Of a DNA stretch of 64,000 bases, positions 45,880 through 52,781 are shown one piece after another (position 1 is the stretch's first letter; each line of letters starts with the position of its first letter). The DNA comes from Hippopus hippopus. Taxonomy: Eukaryota > Mollusca > Bivalvia > Cardiida > Cardiidae. Below the pieces are notes generated by a model. That model saw only the letters and a program-made list of their open reading frames with translations. It ran no database searches and was not told where the DNA came from. Both the position numbers and the translations under genes were made by a program. Where the stretch lies: NCBI GenBank assembly GCA_946811185.2, contig OX328097.1, positions 60,913,063 through 60,977,062 on the forward strand, written 5' to 3'.

Positions 45880-45910
45880 ACCAATCAGAAGAGACTTTGT
45901 GACTATATTA
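45880..45910 (+). promoter_or_regulatory. CCAAT and TATA-like promoter before the PC4-like gene
   Basis: CTGACCAATCAG (inverted copy ATTGGTCAG at about 45855) is followed ~20 bp later by GACTATATTAG, ~60 bp before the first ATG of the plus-strand gene block. It is the natural place for a promoter, just inside the TIR. Confidence 0.45.
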
Positions 45911-45965
45911 GAAAGCTGAATTTCGTGTTTGGAGTCATAAGAGTTTTGACACTCGAATCAGCAAC

Positions 45966-46451
45966 ATGGTTAGATGTAAATTTAGTCTCGGTAACGAACG
46001 CTACGTACAGGTCAGTGAATGGAGGGGTGAACTGAGAGTCGATATCAGGGAATGGCAGGAAGACATACCTACTAAGAAAGGCATTAGTCTTACGCTTATG
46101 AGATGGAAGAATTTGGTAGATGCCTCTGAGTTTGTTGATCAAGCATTACACGGTAAAAAAGCATACAGCGCTCACCTAGGAGGAAACGTTTATTGCAGTA
46201 TCGGTGAAAACAGCGTTTGTGTAGATATAAGACAGTATTGGAAACCAGACAATGAAGTGGTACCGACCAAAAAGGGTATCTGCTTAAGACCCGCTGAATA
46301 TAACTCTCTTAAAAAACACGTGTCAGGGATTGGTAGGAATCTACCCGAGTTGGACGCTGTCATTCCCTGTTACCTTCAAAGTGATCATATGAACCAGTTA
46401 GGGGCGTTGCGGTGTTCTGAATGTAACCCTAACGATAACGGAAACTGGTAA
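45966..46451 (+). CDS. Tandem PC4/p15-like transcription coactivator
   Basis: 161 residues with two PC4-like (positive cofactor 4, Sub1) repeats. Repeat 1 (about 6-55): FSLGNERYVQVSEWRGELRV, DIREW, then PTKKGISLTLMRWKNL. Repeat 2 (about 69-118): GGNVYCSIGENSVCVDIRQY, then PTKKGICLRPAEYNSLKKH. The DIREY/W and KKGISL signatures are those of the PC4 single-stranded-DNA-binding beta-sheet and following helix. A C-terminal CSEC pair follows. Known PC4 proteins dimerise, bind melted DNA and help RNA polymerase II start; a two-repeat chain could form the dimer within one molecule (inference). First gene of the plus-strand block, 120 bp inside the TIR. Confidence 0.8.
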   Translation: MVRCKFSLGNERYVQVSEWRGELRVDIREWQEDIPTKKGISLTLMRWKNLVDASEFVDQALHGKKAYSAHLGGNVYCSIGENSVCVDIRQYWKPDNEVVPTKKGICLRPAEYNSLKKHVSGIGRNLPELDAVIPCYLQSDHMNQLGALRCSECNPNDNGNW

Positions 46452-46493
46452 ATAGGCGCGATTGACAGAATTAACATCGCATTAATAAGCACC

Positions 46494-46883
46494 ATGTTCA
46501 AAGATTCTACAAAAGTGACTGCATATTCGAAGCCAGCCTTGATGTTATGTGAAGATAGACTACAAACGTATGAGCACTGGTCGAAGCAAATAAAGCCTGA
46601 GAAATGGTCATTAGCAAAAGCGGGCTTCTTTTACACCGGTACTGCGGATAAAGTGACGTGTTTTGCCTGTGGTGTCAACATAATGTCATGGGAGGAAAAG
46701 GACGATCCTTGGGAAGAGCACGAAAAATGGTCTCCGTCCTGTATATATTTGAAAATGACGGGATACACGAGTCAAATCACTTCAAGGTGTGATACACAAC
46801 GAAACGCGTCTGTTACCAATGGAAGATTGTCCCGTGACGGTTCTACATATAACTGGAGTGCTTTGAATTCAGCCTTTTTTTAA
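46494..46883 (+). CDS. BIR-domain (IAP-like) protein
   Basis: 129 residues with one BIR zinc-binding domain: RLQTYEHW near 22-29, GFFYTGTADKVTCFACG, then DDPWEEHEKWSPSC. The ligands fit C56, C59, H76 and C83, the CxxC...H(x6)C pattern of inhibitor-of-apoptosis proteins. No RING or second BIR follows, and the C-terminal 40 residues look disordered. DNA viruses of arthropods use BIR proteins to block caspases. BIR genes are reported in adintovirus-like elements, so a role in delaying host-cell death is a reasonable inference. It lies 43 bp downstream of the PC4-like gene. Confidence 0.88.
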   Translation: MFKDSTKVTAYSKPALMLCEDRLQTYEHWSKQIKPEKWSLAKAGFFYTGTADKVTCFACGVNIMSWEEKDDPWEEHEKWSPSCIYLKMTGYTSQITSRCDTQRNASVTNGRLSRDGSTYNWSALNSAFF

Positions 46884-46896
46884 AACCGATGTGAAC

Positions 46897-47061
46897 ATGT
46901 TCGGACTCATTCTTATATTTGTGACAACAATGAATGACTTCGAATTGTGGTTGAAATACAGACAATTGCGAAGAGACGCCGCGGAGGGTGTTGAAAGGCT
47001 CGTTGGCTTGTATATAGAAAACGAAAGAAACCTCTCTATTTACTATTTCTATTTGATGTAG
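46897..47061 (+). CDS. Small ORF, 54 codons, unknown
   Basis: MFGLILIFVTTMNDFELWLK, then a charged helix-like segment (YRQLRRDAAEGVERL) to TAG at 47059-47061. The hydrophobic start could be a membrane anchor. It fits the gap between the BIR and integrase genes and keeps the same strand, but no family is recognised; it may be chance. Confidence 0.35.
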   Translation: MFGLILIFVTTMNDFELWLKYRQLRRDAAEGVERLVGLYIENERNLSIYYFYLM

Positions 47062-47095
47062 TAAGAATGTATGGATGTCTATGTAATAAATAAAC

Positions 47096-48208
47096 ATGTC
47101 TGACTGGCAACAATATTTGTCTTCTTTGTATTTTGACTTAAAATCTCCCGCTAGCTATGGTGGTCCTGAAAAACTCTATCAACATGTTAAAGACGAGGGT
47201 AAATACAAAATTGGCAGGCACAGAATACGCCAATGGTTGCAGAATCAAGAAGCGTATTCTCTGACCAGGGGTGCTAGACGCCGCTTTAAACGTTCCAGGG
47301 TGATTGTAAATGGCATCGACAGTCAATGGGACATGGATCTTATGGACATGGCCAATTTACAGAAGCATAACGAAGGTGTGAAATACATTTTGATTGTTAT
47401 CGATGTATTTTCTCGTTTTCTTTATGCTCAACCTGTTAAGAGTAAGCGAGGCGCTGATGTAGTCATGGCATTGAAACGTATACTGACAGGCCCCAAAAAG
47501 CCAAACACAATTCGTACGGACAGAGGAATGGAATTTAGAAGTAAAGAAGTAAATAAATATTTAAATAGTCAAAGTATACATCATATGTACGCATATAATA
47601 CGGAAACAAAAGCAAATTACGCGGAAAGAGTTATTAAAACGCTAAAACACAAGATTTTTCGATACCTGCTCAAAAACAGAACTAGTAGATACATTGACAT
47701 TTTACAGGATTTTGTACATAGTTACAATCACACTCACCACAGGAGTCTTGGAGAAAACCCAGCAGCAATTTCCGTGAAAAATGAAGGGGAAAGTCGTCTT
47801 CAACAGTATCTCATTAGAACCAAAGGAAGCAAAGGGGAAAAGCCCGTTATAAAAAAATTCAAATATAAAATCGGCCAGACTGTACGATTGTCACACATCA
47901 GGTCCGTATTTGACAGAGAATACTCGCAAAAATGGACAGGGGAGATTTTCAAAATCAGATCACGTTTCAAAAGACAAGGACTTCCAATTTACACGTTAGT
48001 AGACTGGGACAACGATGAAATTGATGGTACATTTTACGAACAAGAATTACAAGCCATAAACGTTGACGACGGTACCGACTTTAGCATCGAAAAAATTTTG
48101 AAAAGAAGGACACGCAATAAGAAACAGGAAGTCCTGGTGCGCTGGTTACACTGGCCAAAAAAGTATGACAGCTGGATACCGGAAACTGATATTAAGCAAT
48201 ACTCGTAA
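47096..48208 (+). CDS. Polinton integrase (rve) with C-terminal chromodomain
   Basis: 370 residues. An HTH-like, basic N-terminal region (about 20-70) is followed by an RNase-H-fold integrase core (about 75-225): WDMDLMDM with D81, TDRGMEF with D142 and NYAERVIKTLK with E177, giving D-x60-D-x34-E. GQTVRLSHIRSVFDREYSQK at about 260-280 resembles the SH3-like segment. A chromodomain ends the protein (FSIEKILKRR, QEVLVRWLHWPKKYDSWIPE). It catalyses joining of the excised or replicated element ends to target DNA with 6-bp staggered cuts; the chromodomain may steer insertion to modified histones. The frame is intact and all three acids are present. Confidence 0.95.
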   Translation: MSDWQQYLSSLYFDLKSPASYGGPEKLYQHVKDEGKYKIGRHRIRQWLQNQEAYSLTRGARRRFKRSRVIVNGIDSQWDMDLMDMANLQKHNEGVKYILIVIDVFSRFLYAQPVKSKRGADVVMALKRILTGPKKPNTIRTDRGMEFRSKEVNKYLNSQSIHHMYAYNTETKANYAERVIKTLKHKIFRYLLKNRTSRYIDILQDFVHSYNHTHHRSLGENPAAISVKNEGESRLQQYLIRTKGSKGEKPVIKKFKYKIGQTVRLSHIRSVFDREYSQKWTGEIFKIRSRFKRQGLPIYTLVDWDNDEIDGTFYEQELQAINVDDGTDFSIEKILKRRTRNKKQEVLVRWLHWPKKYDSWIPETDIKQYS

Positions 48209-48218
48209 ACAACCGAGA

Positions 48219-48229
48219 ATATAAAAAGA
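48219..48229 (+). promoter_or_regulatory. TATA-like box before the TBP-like gene
   Basis: AATATAAAAAG lies 15 bp upstream of the first ATG (48245) and ~60 bp upstream of the second in-frame ATG (48281). A start site 25-30 bp downstream of the box would fall near 48250 and favour the second ATG. Confidence 0.4.
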
Positions 48230-48244
48230 GGCTGAAAACTAGCA

Positions 48245-48808
48245 ATGTTCTATCATTTATGTCTAGACAGTCAAACGATCATGATCATCACAAACGTGCT
48301 TTACAGCGCTCAACTCAACTGTCCTATTGATTTAAGACAACTCTGCTCCAAAATAACGAATGTACGGTATGATCCAGCACGATTTCCCGGACTGATATGG
48401 CAACACAGAAAAGCTGGAGGAAACTGTTTAGTGTTTTCTAACGGTATTATCAACTGTAACGGCAAAGTTTCGAGTAAAAGAGAGGGGTACGAACGAATAC
48501 GGAAATATGCGAGACTGATACAGAATTGTGGATATCCAGTGAATTTATCGGACGTGAAACTTTTAACCATGTCTATGAGCCATACCCTCAGTTCGGATTT
48601 GGATTTGAAGCGTTTGTCTGTCGATAAAGATGTCGTATACGAATCCCAGTTATTTCCTTCTCTTAACTTTAAAAGGGAAGGGGTGCATTTTTGTTGTTTT
48701 CATACAGGGAAAGTGGTCATAACGGGTGTAACCTCTTCACAAAAAGAGGACGAGATTGTTTGTCCCACACTAATTGAACTCGAACTCTATACGCGTAAGA
48801 AGGAATGA
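48245..48808 (+). CDS. TATA-box-binding protein (TBP) homologue
   Basis: 187 residues from the first ATG, 175 from the ATG at 48281, which would begin exactly at the TBP core. Two direct TBP repeats are visible. Repeat 1: IITNVLYSAQLNCPIDLRQL, RYDPARFPGLIW, CLVFSNGIINCNGK, RKYARLIQNCGYP. Repeat 2: VKLLTMSMS, YESQLFPSLNF, FCCFHTGKVVITG, ELELY. The four phenylalanines that kink the TATA minor groove correspond to F47, F64, F137 and F152. There is no long N-terminal tail. Known TBPs nucleate RNA polymerase I/II/III initiation. In this element it probably directs transcription of element genes (inference). The stop overlaps the next ATG as ATGA (48805-48808). It is diverged from animal TBP, so it is not a recent host pseudogene. 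Confidence 0.87.
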   Translation: MFYHLCLDSQTIMIITNVLYSAQLNCPIDLRQLCSKITNVRYDPARFPGLIWQHRKAGGNCLVFSNGIINCNGKVSSKREGYERIRKYARLIQNCGYPVNLSDVKLLTMSMSHTLSSDLDLKRLSVDKDVVYESQLFPSLNFKREGVHFCCFHTGKVVITGVTSSQKEDEIVCPTLIELELYTRKKE

Positions 48809-49176
48809 GTATTTTAACCGATTCAATCATGGAACACTCTACAGTCTATTTACAAATCGCTTATTTACTTCACCTACAAGAGACCGAAACAACGGTAAGG
48901 AAGAATTTACTGCAGAATTTAACGAATCGTCAACTAAAGGCTATCATCGAGGTGGCAAAACGTATACTTAATGGAGTCATTAATCCAATGAGAAGAGATG
49001 TTCAAGTTTTTGAAAGAAGGAGACTATTGTTACGCACACTATGCTCAAATAACGTTTCATCAACCCGTAAGAAGACTTTACTTCGACGATTTCATTCATT
49101 TATACCCATTTTATTACGCCCAGTTTATCTCATTCCTACTATACTAGACCAATTGAGAACAAGGAGAGAAGAATGA
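48805..49176 (+). CDS. Conserved small Polinton protein, paralogue A
   Basis: 123 residues, helical and Arg/Leu-rich: NLLQNLTNRQLKAIIEVAKR, then a basic stretch RRDVQVFERRRLLLRTLCSN, STRKKTLLRRFHSFIPILLR and PVYLIPTIL. Its layout matches the 107-residue protein at 51512-51835 (LLKTITRQQLRALSQIAYNI, LKRQRRFIYLL, LQPVL), so the two are paralogues on opposite strands. Small proteins with a QLxALxEIA...LxPVL pattern recur in animal Polintons beside capsid genes; their role is unknown, and a DNA-condensing core protein is a guess. The ATG overlaps the TBP stop, and the stop overlaps the next ATG (ATGA both times). Confidence 0.65.
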   Translation: MSILTDSIMEHSTVYLQIAYLLHLQETETTVRKNLLQNLTNRQLKAIIEVAKRILNGVINPMRRDVQVFERRRLLLRTLCSNNVSSTRKKTLLRRFHSFIPILLRPVYLIPTILDQLRTRREE

Positions 49177-49598
49177 CAGAGTTTTACTTGTATTTAAATT
49201 CCGCAGAATCTATCGATATACGTAAGAATAACGCAGATTTCTTGTTCCAGTTTTCTAAGGACTATATTTTAGAAGGAAGTTGGTTATGTGCTCTGGTAGA
49301 ATCGTCATTGACCTGCGACTTTACACCTCAAAGTAAGCGGTTGTATTTGAATTGTGACATTATAGAGGAAACGTTTGTCAGGAATAAGTTACAACCCGTT
49401 CTCACCAATATAGAAATCGAAACAAGATACAAGAAATTTAAATTTACGGAATGTCTTCATCGACGTTATAGACCCGTGAGTGTCAAGAAATTTAACACTA
49501 TTAGGCTGTCGTTAAAAGGCGAAGATTTAAAACCGATTGATTTGAATTCGAACGATTTTCACTGTGTCCTTCATTTCAAGAAATCATGGGTTCCATAG
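49173..49598 (+). CDS. Penton-like minor capsid candidate, compact
   Basis: 141 residues. The start (FYLYLNSAES, ADFLFQFSKDYILEGSWLCA, LVESSL) resembles the opening strands of Polinton/adintovirus penton-type minor capsid proteins, where a FYVxLPSN...F...LxxPIxLxGxWEVAL pattern is usual. The end (YRPVSVKKFNTIRLSLKG, then FHCVLHFKK) resembles their closing strands. A standard Polinton penton is several times longer, so this is either a minimal single jelly roll or a shortened version. It lies directly before the capsid candidate, as in other Polintons. It overlaps the next gene by 13 bp. Confidence 0.55.
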   Translation: MTEFYLYLNSAESIDIRKNNADFLFQFSKDYILEGSWLCALVESSLTCDFTPQSKRLYLNCDIIEETFVRNKLQPVLTNIEIETRYKKFKFTECLHRRYRPVSVKKFNTIRLSLKGEDLKPIDLNSNDFHCVLHFKKSWVP

Positions 49599-49930
49599 AC
49601 GTCTTTGATTCAAAACTACAGAAGTGGGTTCCGTACAAAGAAGATGTGGAGTATTGGATTGATTATTTTAAACCGAAAGACCACATCCCAGATCAAATAA
49701 GGAATTTGGAGAAAATACTAGAAGAAAAGAATAAACTGCTGCGAGATATGGAAGAAAAACTTGAAAAAGTCAAAACTCCTCAGGTAAAAATGGTGAGCCC
49801 ACTAGCCGAAGTAGTTGATAGGGCAAAATCTCAAATAAAACGTAAGAACGGTGTTGACGAAGATCGTAAGAATATCAAGCGTAAGAAGACTCACAAAACG
49901 TATCGCAAAGATCCCGACTGGGCATTTTGA
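49586..49930 (+). CDS. Coiled-coil, basic small protein
   Basis: 114 residues. N-terminal segment IDVFDSKLQKWVPYKEDVEY, a clear coiled coil at about 40-65 (LEKILEEKNKLLRDMEEKLE), then VSPLAEVVDRAKSQIKRKNG and a very basic end (KNIKRKKTHKTYRKDPDW). It could be a virion core or cement protein by position and charge, but no domain is recognised. Three of the CGTAAGAA octamers discussed in the findings lie in its 3' half, each coding Arg-Lys. The following ATG is 9 bp after the stop. Confidence 0.6.
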   Translation: MGSIDVFDSKLQKWVPYKEDVEYWIDYFKPKDHIPDQIRNLEKILEEKNKLLRDMEEKLEKVKTPQVKMVSPLAEVVDRAKSQIKRKNGVDEDRKNIKRKKTHKTYRKDPDWAF

Positions 49931-49939
49931 AAAATTAGC

Positions 49940-51202
49940 ATGAATAGTAAAATTCAGCACAGTGAAGAATTATCGTTATTTAATCCGATCCCGAAAGATT
50001 CGTCATTGTTATCGAAAGATTGGATCGAATTCCGACCCATTAATCCGGTAACCGATTCTTCATCGAGCTTGGAATTTAATATACCGCCACAGGCCAGCGC
50101 CTACATCAACTTGAAGGAATGTAAATTGAGGGTGAAATTGAGACTCGCTTTACAAGACGGTACACCCGTGTCAGAAGATGATACGCTGGGACTTATCAAT
50201 TTACCTTTGCACACCATTTTCAGACAGCTGGACATTCATTTACAACAAAAACCACTCCCGAATAGCGGAACCACGCATCCGTATAAGACCTACATTGACA
50301 CCTTATTAAATACCAATCAATCTATACAGGAAGCTTTTCTGACCAGTCAATTATTCTACAAGGATTATCGGAATCTGGACGATAGCGACCCCAAAACTGG
50401 ATCAAATACCGGTTTATTCCAAAGATATGAAAAGACCAAGGGTGGTAAAATTATAGATCTGGAAGGAAGTATCCCGGTGGACTTGTTTCAACAACCCAAG
50501 TTGCTTATTAACGGAGTGCAAATGGGGCTTAAATTTTGGCAAGCATCCGATGCCTTTCGAATCATTACAGATGCGTTTACTCCGAATTACAAGGTGCAAA
50601 TCGTTGACGCCCGTTTCAAGCTCTGTATTCAGCGGTTACAGAACGATTTGCTTCTGGCTCACGACAAAATGATTCAGGACACTCCCGCTATGTACCCATA
50701 TTTCCGCTCAGAGATAAAAACAACCTCGATAGCGCAAGGACAATATAGTTTTCACGCAGACGATATATTTCAAGGTAGGGTGCCAAACAAAATCATCATA
50801 GGGACGGTTGCGAGCGTTTCATATAACGGAGACTACAAAACAAACCCATTCAACCTGAAACATTACGACTGCAGTTACCTCGGTTTCTTCGTTGATGGCC
50901 AATCCGTACCATCGCAACCTTTGCAACCTAATTTTGAAGGAAATCATTTCACCGACTGTTATCAGACCCTCACTTCCTGTAGAAATGATATCAACATCAC
51001 ATACAAAGAGTACAAGCAAGGATACTGCCTATATGTGCTGGATATCGATCCCTACTATTCTTTCAACACAAAAAGAAGAGGTCTTTGCCGTTTGGAAATC
51101 GAATTTGCTAAACCTTTACCAGAGAGTGTGACATTGTTGCTGTACGCTACCTTTCCAGAAATACTTACAATCGATAAAGCGAGAAATGTGTATATACAAT
51201 AA
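49940..51202 (+). CDS. Major capsid protein candidate (F54H12.2-like family)
   Basis: 420 residues, intact. Beta-rich, with signatures seen in the capsid-type protein of many animal Polintons (database name uncharacterized protein F54H12.2-like): SLFNPIPKDSSLLSKDWIEF, INLPLHTIFRQLDIHL, YKTYIDTLLNT, LLINGVQMGLKFW, APNYKVQIVDAR-type region, FNTKRRGLCRLEIEF and LLLYATFPEIL. In this lineage it occupies the place of the double-jelly-roll capsid, between the penton-like gene and the packaging ATPase. The double-jelly-roll fold is inferred from family and context, not visible directly. It ends at 51202 with AATAAA overlapping the stop; converging genes lie beyond. Confidence 0.78.
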   Translation: MNSKIQHSEELSLFNPIPKDSSLLSKDWIEFRPINPVTDSSSSLEFNIPPQASAYINLKECKLRVKLRLALQDGTPVSEDDTLGLINLPLHTIFRQLDIHLQQKPLPNSGTTHPYKTYIDTLLNTNQSIQEAFLTSQLFYKDYRNLDDSDPKTGSNTGLFQRYEKTKGGKIIDLEGSIPVDLFQQPKLLINGVQMGLKFWQASDAFRIITDAFTPNYKVQIVDARFKLCIQRLQNDLLLAHDKMIQDTPAMYPYFRSEIKTTSIAQGQYSFHADDIFQGRVPNKIIIGTVASVSYNGDYKTNPFNLKHYDCSYLGFFVDGQSVPSQPLQPNFEGNHFTDCYQTLTSCRNDINITYKEYKQGYCLYVLDIDPYYSFNTKRRGLCRLEIEFAKPLPESVTLLLYATFPEILTIDKARNVYIQ

Positions 51203-51323
51203 ATACGGAGGGAAATAATAAAAAAAACCCCACACACACACAATGACTCATGCCTTCTTTTATACTTTTATTGTATTATTCTGTTAATAAAAATATAAAA
51301 TCATGAAATTGTCGAGTCGTTAT
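51203..51323. terminator. Convergent 3' ends with poly(A) signals on both strands
   Basis: AATAAA at 51200-51205 and AATAAAAAAA at about 51218 serve the plus strand. TTTATT at about 51267 (AATAAA on the minus strand) serves the minus block. An ACACACAC run lies between them. Confidence 0.5.
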
Positions 51324-51512
51324 TCAATAAGAAATCCAGTCTATATCTTTCTTTCGTTTCTTCTCTCTAAGTCCCGGAGGAAATAGTGTTAATTTCTTAT
51401 TCTTCTTTTTCGAGGTATCTTCCCTTTCCTCTCTCTGCTGATCATCTTGTCTCCCAGATAGTTTTTTCAATCGCTCAAACTTTTCGAAAGGCACTAATAC
51501 ATATTTCTCCAT
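51324..51512 (-). CDS. Small conserved Polinton ORF, 62 codons
   Basis: Starts MEKYVLVPFEKFERLKKLSG, continues with a charged QREEREDTSKKKNKK stretch, and ends PPGLREKKRKKDIDWISY. A VLVPxEKxxRL opening and a PPG...W tail are seen in small proteins next to capsid genes of other Polintons; function unknown. Its ATG overlaps the upstream stop by one base (TAATG). Confidence 0.55.
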   Translation of the reverse strand: MEKYVLVPFEKFERLKKLSGRQDDQQREEREDTSKKKNKKLTLFPPGLREKKRKKDIDWISY

Positions 51513-51835
51513 TACTGTAATACGGGTTGTAAGTAGGCTGAAGCAATCTTCACCAATGTATGGATAATACGTTGTTTATGTTGGATAGCTTCCTTCTTTT
51601 TAACAAACCCCGTGTTACGATCTCCAAGCAAGTAAATAAAGCGTCTCTGCCTCTTTAAGGTGGCTTTTTCCGTAAGTGTCAATCTACCTTTGAACCGGAT
51701 AATGTTGTACGCAATTTGACTAAGCGCCCTTAGCTGTTGACGGGTAATAGTTTTTAAAAGCGCTTTTCTCTGGTCGGCTGTAGTGTTGGCCACTAAATAT
51801 AAAAAGTGACGTTGCTGTTTAATTAGTTTTACCAT
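51512..51835 (-). CDS. Conserved small Polinton protein, paralogue B
   Basis: 107 residues: MVKLIKQQRHFLYLVANTTA, RKALLKTITRQQLRALSQIA, LTEKATLKRQRRFIYLLGD, KKKEAIQHKQRIIHTL, YLQPVL. Clearly the same family as 48805-49176, and closer to what I know of the family elsewhere. Predicted mostly helical and strongly basic. It sits 32 bp downstream of the ATPase stop in the minus-strand block. Confidence 0.65.
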   Translation of the reverse strand: MVKLIKQQRHFLYLVANTTADQRKALLKTITRQQLRALSQIAYNIIRFKGRLTLTEKATLKRQRRFIYLLGDRNTGFVKKKEAIQHKQRIIHTLVKIASAYLQPVLQ

Positions 51836-51867
51836 ATTGTATTCTTATAAGCTATTTATTTCCATTC

Positions 51868-52521
51868 TTACGTCAAACGGTACACAATAGGATCTTCGTT
51901 GGGAAATATACGAGTCCTTAAACGGTACTTGTCGTCGGAGTAAGGGGACATGTCCACTATGAAATAACCGTGTCTCGTATTAAGGGCATCTTCGTAAGCC
52001 TTCATAAACACTCCGGATTTACCGGGATAAAGCTGCCGTCCTAGCACTCCTACTTGAGATATGTCACGAATATTTTTCATAAGCACCAGATACCATGTAT
52101 TCAAAGCTATAGTTCTGGCATGTTTACCCCCAGGGTATAAGTTTTGTGTGATCATAATCACCGATACTTTTCTGTGATGGCAGCCTTGGGTGAACAGTAA
52201 CTCCATTTCTTTACTCCGCATGACCTCGTGCATTAGGTCGTCTAAAATGATTAACTTGTGTTTTTTGTCTCTTGTGAAGTCATCCAATTCTTCTGCAGTA
52301 GGTAGTCCTTGCTTACTGTCAAAGTTTGGAATGGAACTCTCCATGACATCAAACAAGTCTTGGTGGATACCGTAGCAATAGAGAATATGAGAAGGGGGGT
52401 CCCGTCCGTACATGAGGTTTACTTGTTTCAAAAAGCGGTACACCCATTGGGTTTTACCACTACCAGTTTGTCCGCTAATACACATACTAGAACATGGTTC
52501 GAATGGAAGAGGGTCGGCCAT
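51868..52521 (-). CDS. FtsK/HerA-type genome-packaging ATPase
   Basis: 217 residues. Walker A GQTGSGKT at 17-24, Walker B LIILDD at 90-95, and a sensor-like MITQNLYPGG at 123-131, followed by a conserved NTWYLVLMKN and VGVLGRQLYPGKS. This is the A32-like packaging ATPase shared by Polintons, adintoviruses and virophages. It pumps element DNA into preformed capsids. Its ATG overlaps the stop of the upstream membrane-protein gene by one base (TAATG), and its TAA stop is embedded in ACGTAAGAATGG. Confidence 0.93.
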   Translation of the reverse strand: MADPLPFEPCSSMCISGQTGSGKTQWVYRFLKQVNLMYGRDPPSHILYCYGIHQDLFDVMESSIPNFDSKQGLPTAEELDDFTRDKKHKLIILDDLMHEVMRSKEMELLFTQGCHHRKVSVIMITQNLYPGGKHARTIALNTWYLVLMKNIRDISQVGVLGRQLYPGKSGVFMKAYEDALNTRHGYFIVDMSPYSDDKYRLRTRIFPNEDPIVYRLT

Positions 52522-52781
52522 TATTTTTTAAGTCTAGGGTTAGGCAAAGCGTACCCGATACTGCTACTCAAGAGTGATACCCAAAGCTCGGTCGACCCGT
52601 TTTGCACTGATAGGTTAATGATGGACGTAATAATAATGATGTACACTATGATCATCTGACAAAAGTAGACAATCTCTGCTTGGGGGACACGGGTGCCCAG
52701 TAAATGCCACTTGTCACTATGGCTTTCTTCGTCAGGTTTAGGGAAACGTAAAAACGTTTCTTTTTCGGGAGTTTCTGTCAT
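52521..52781 (-). CDS. Conserved single-span membrane protein of Polintons
   Basis: 86 residues: acidic start (MTETPEKETFLRFPKPDEES), DKWHLLGTRVPQAEIVYFCQ leading into one transmembrane helix (MIIVYIIIITSIINLSV, about 63-79 of the reading), then LWVSLLSSSIGYALPNPRLK. The W(H)LLGTRVPxAEIVYFCQ and LLSSxIGYxLPNP blocks recur in animal Polintons just upstream of the ATPase. A virion or entry/membrane role is possible but unproven. The upstream leader reads AACGTAAGAAT immediately before the ATG. Confidence 0.7.
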   Translation of the reverse strand: MTETPEKETFLRFPKPDEESHSDKWHLLGTRVPQAEIVYFCQMIIVYIIIITSIINLSVQNGSTELWVSLLSSSIGYALPNPRLKK

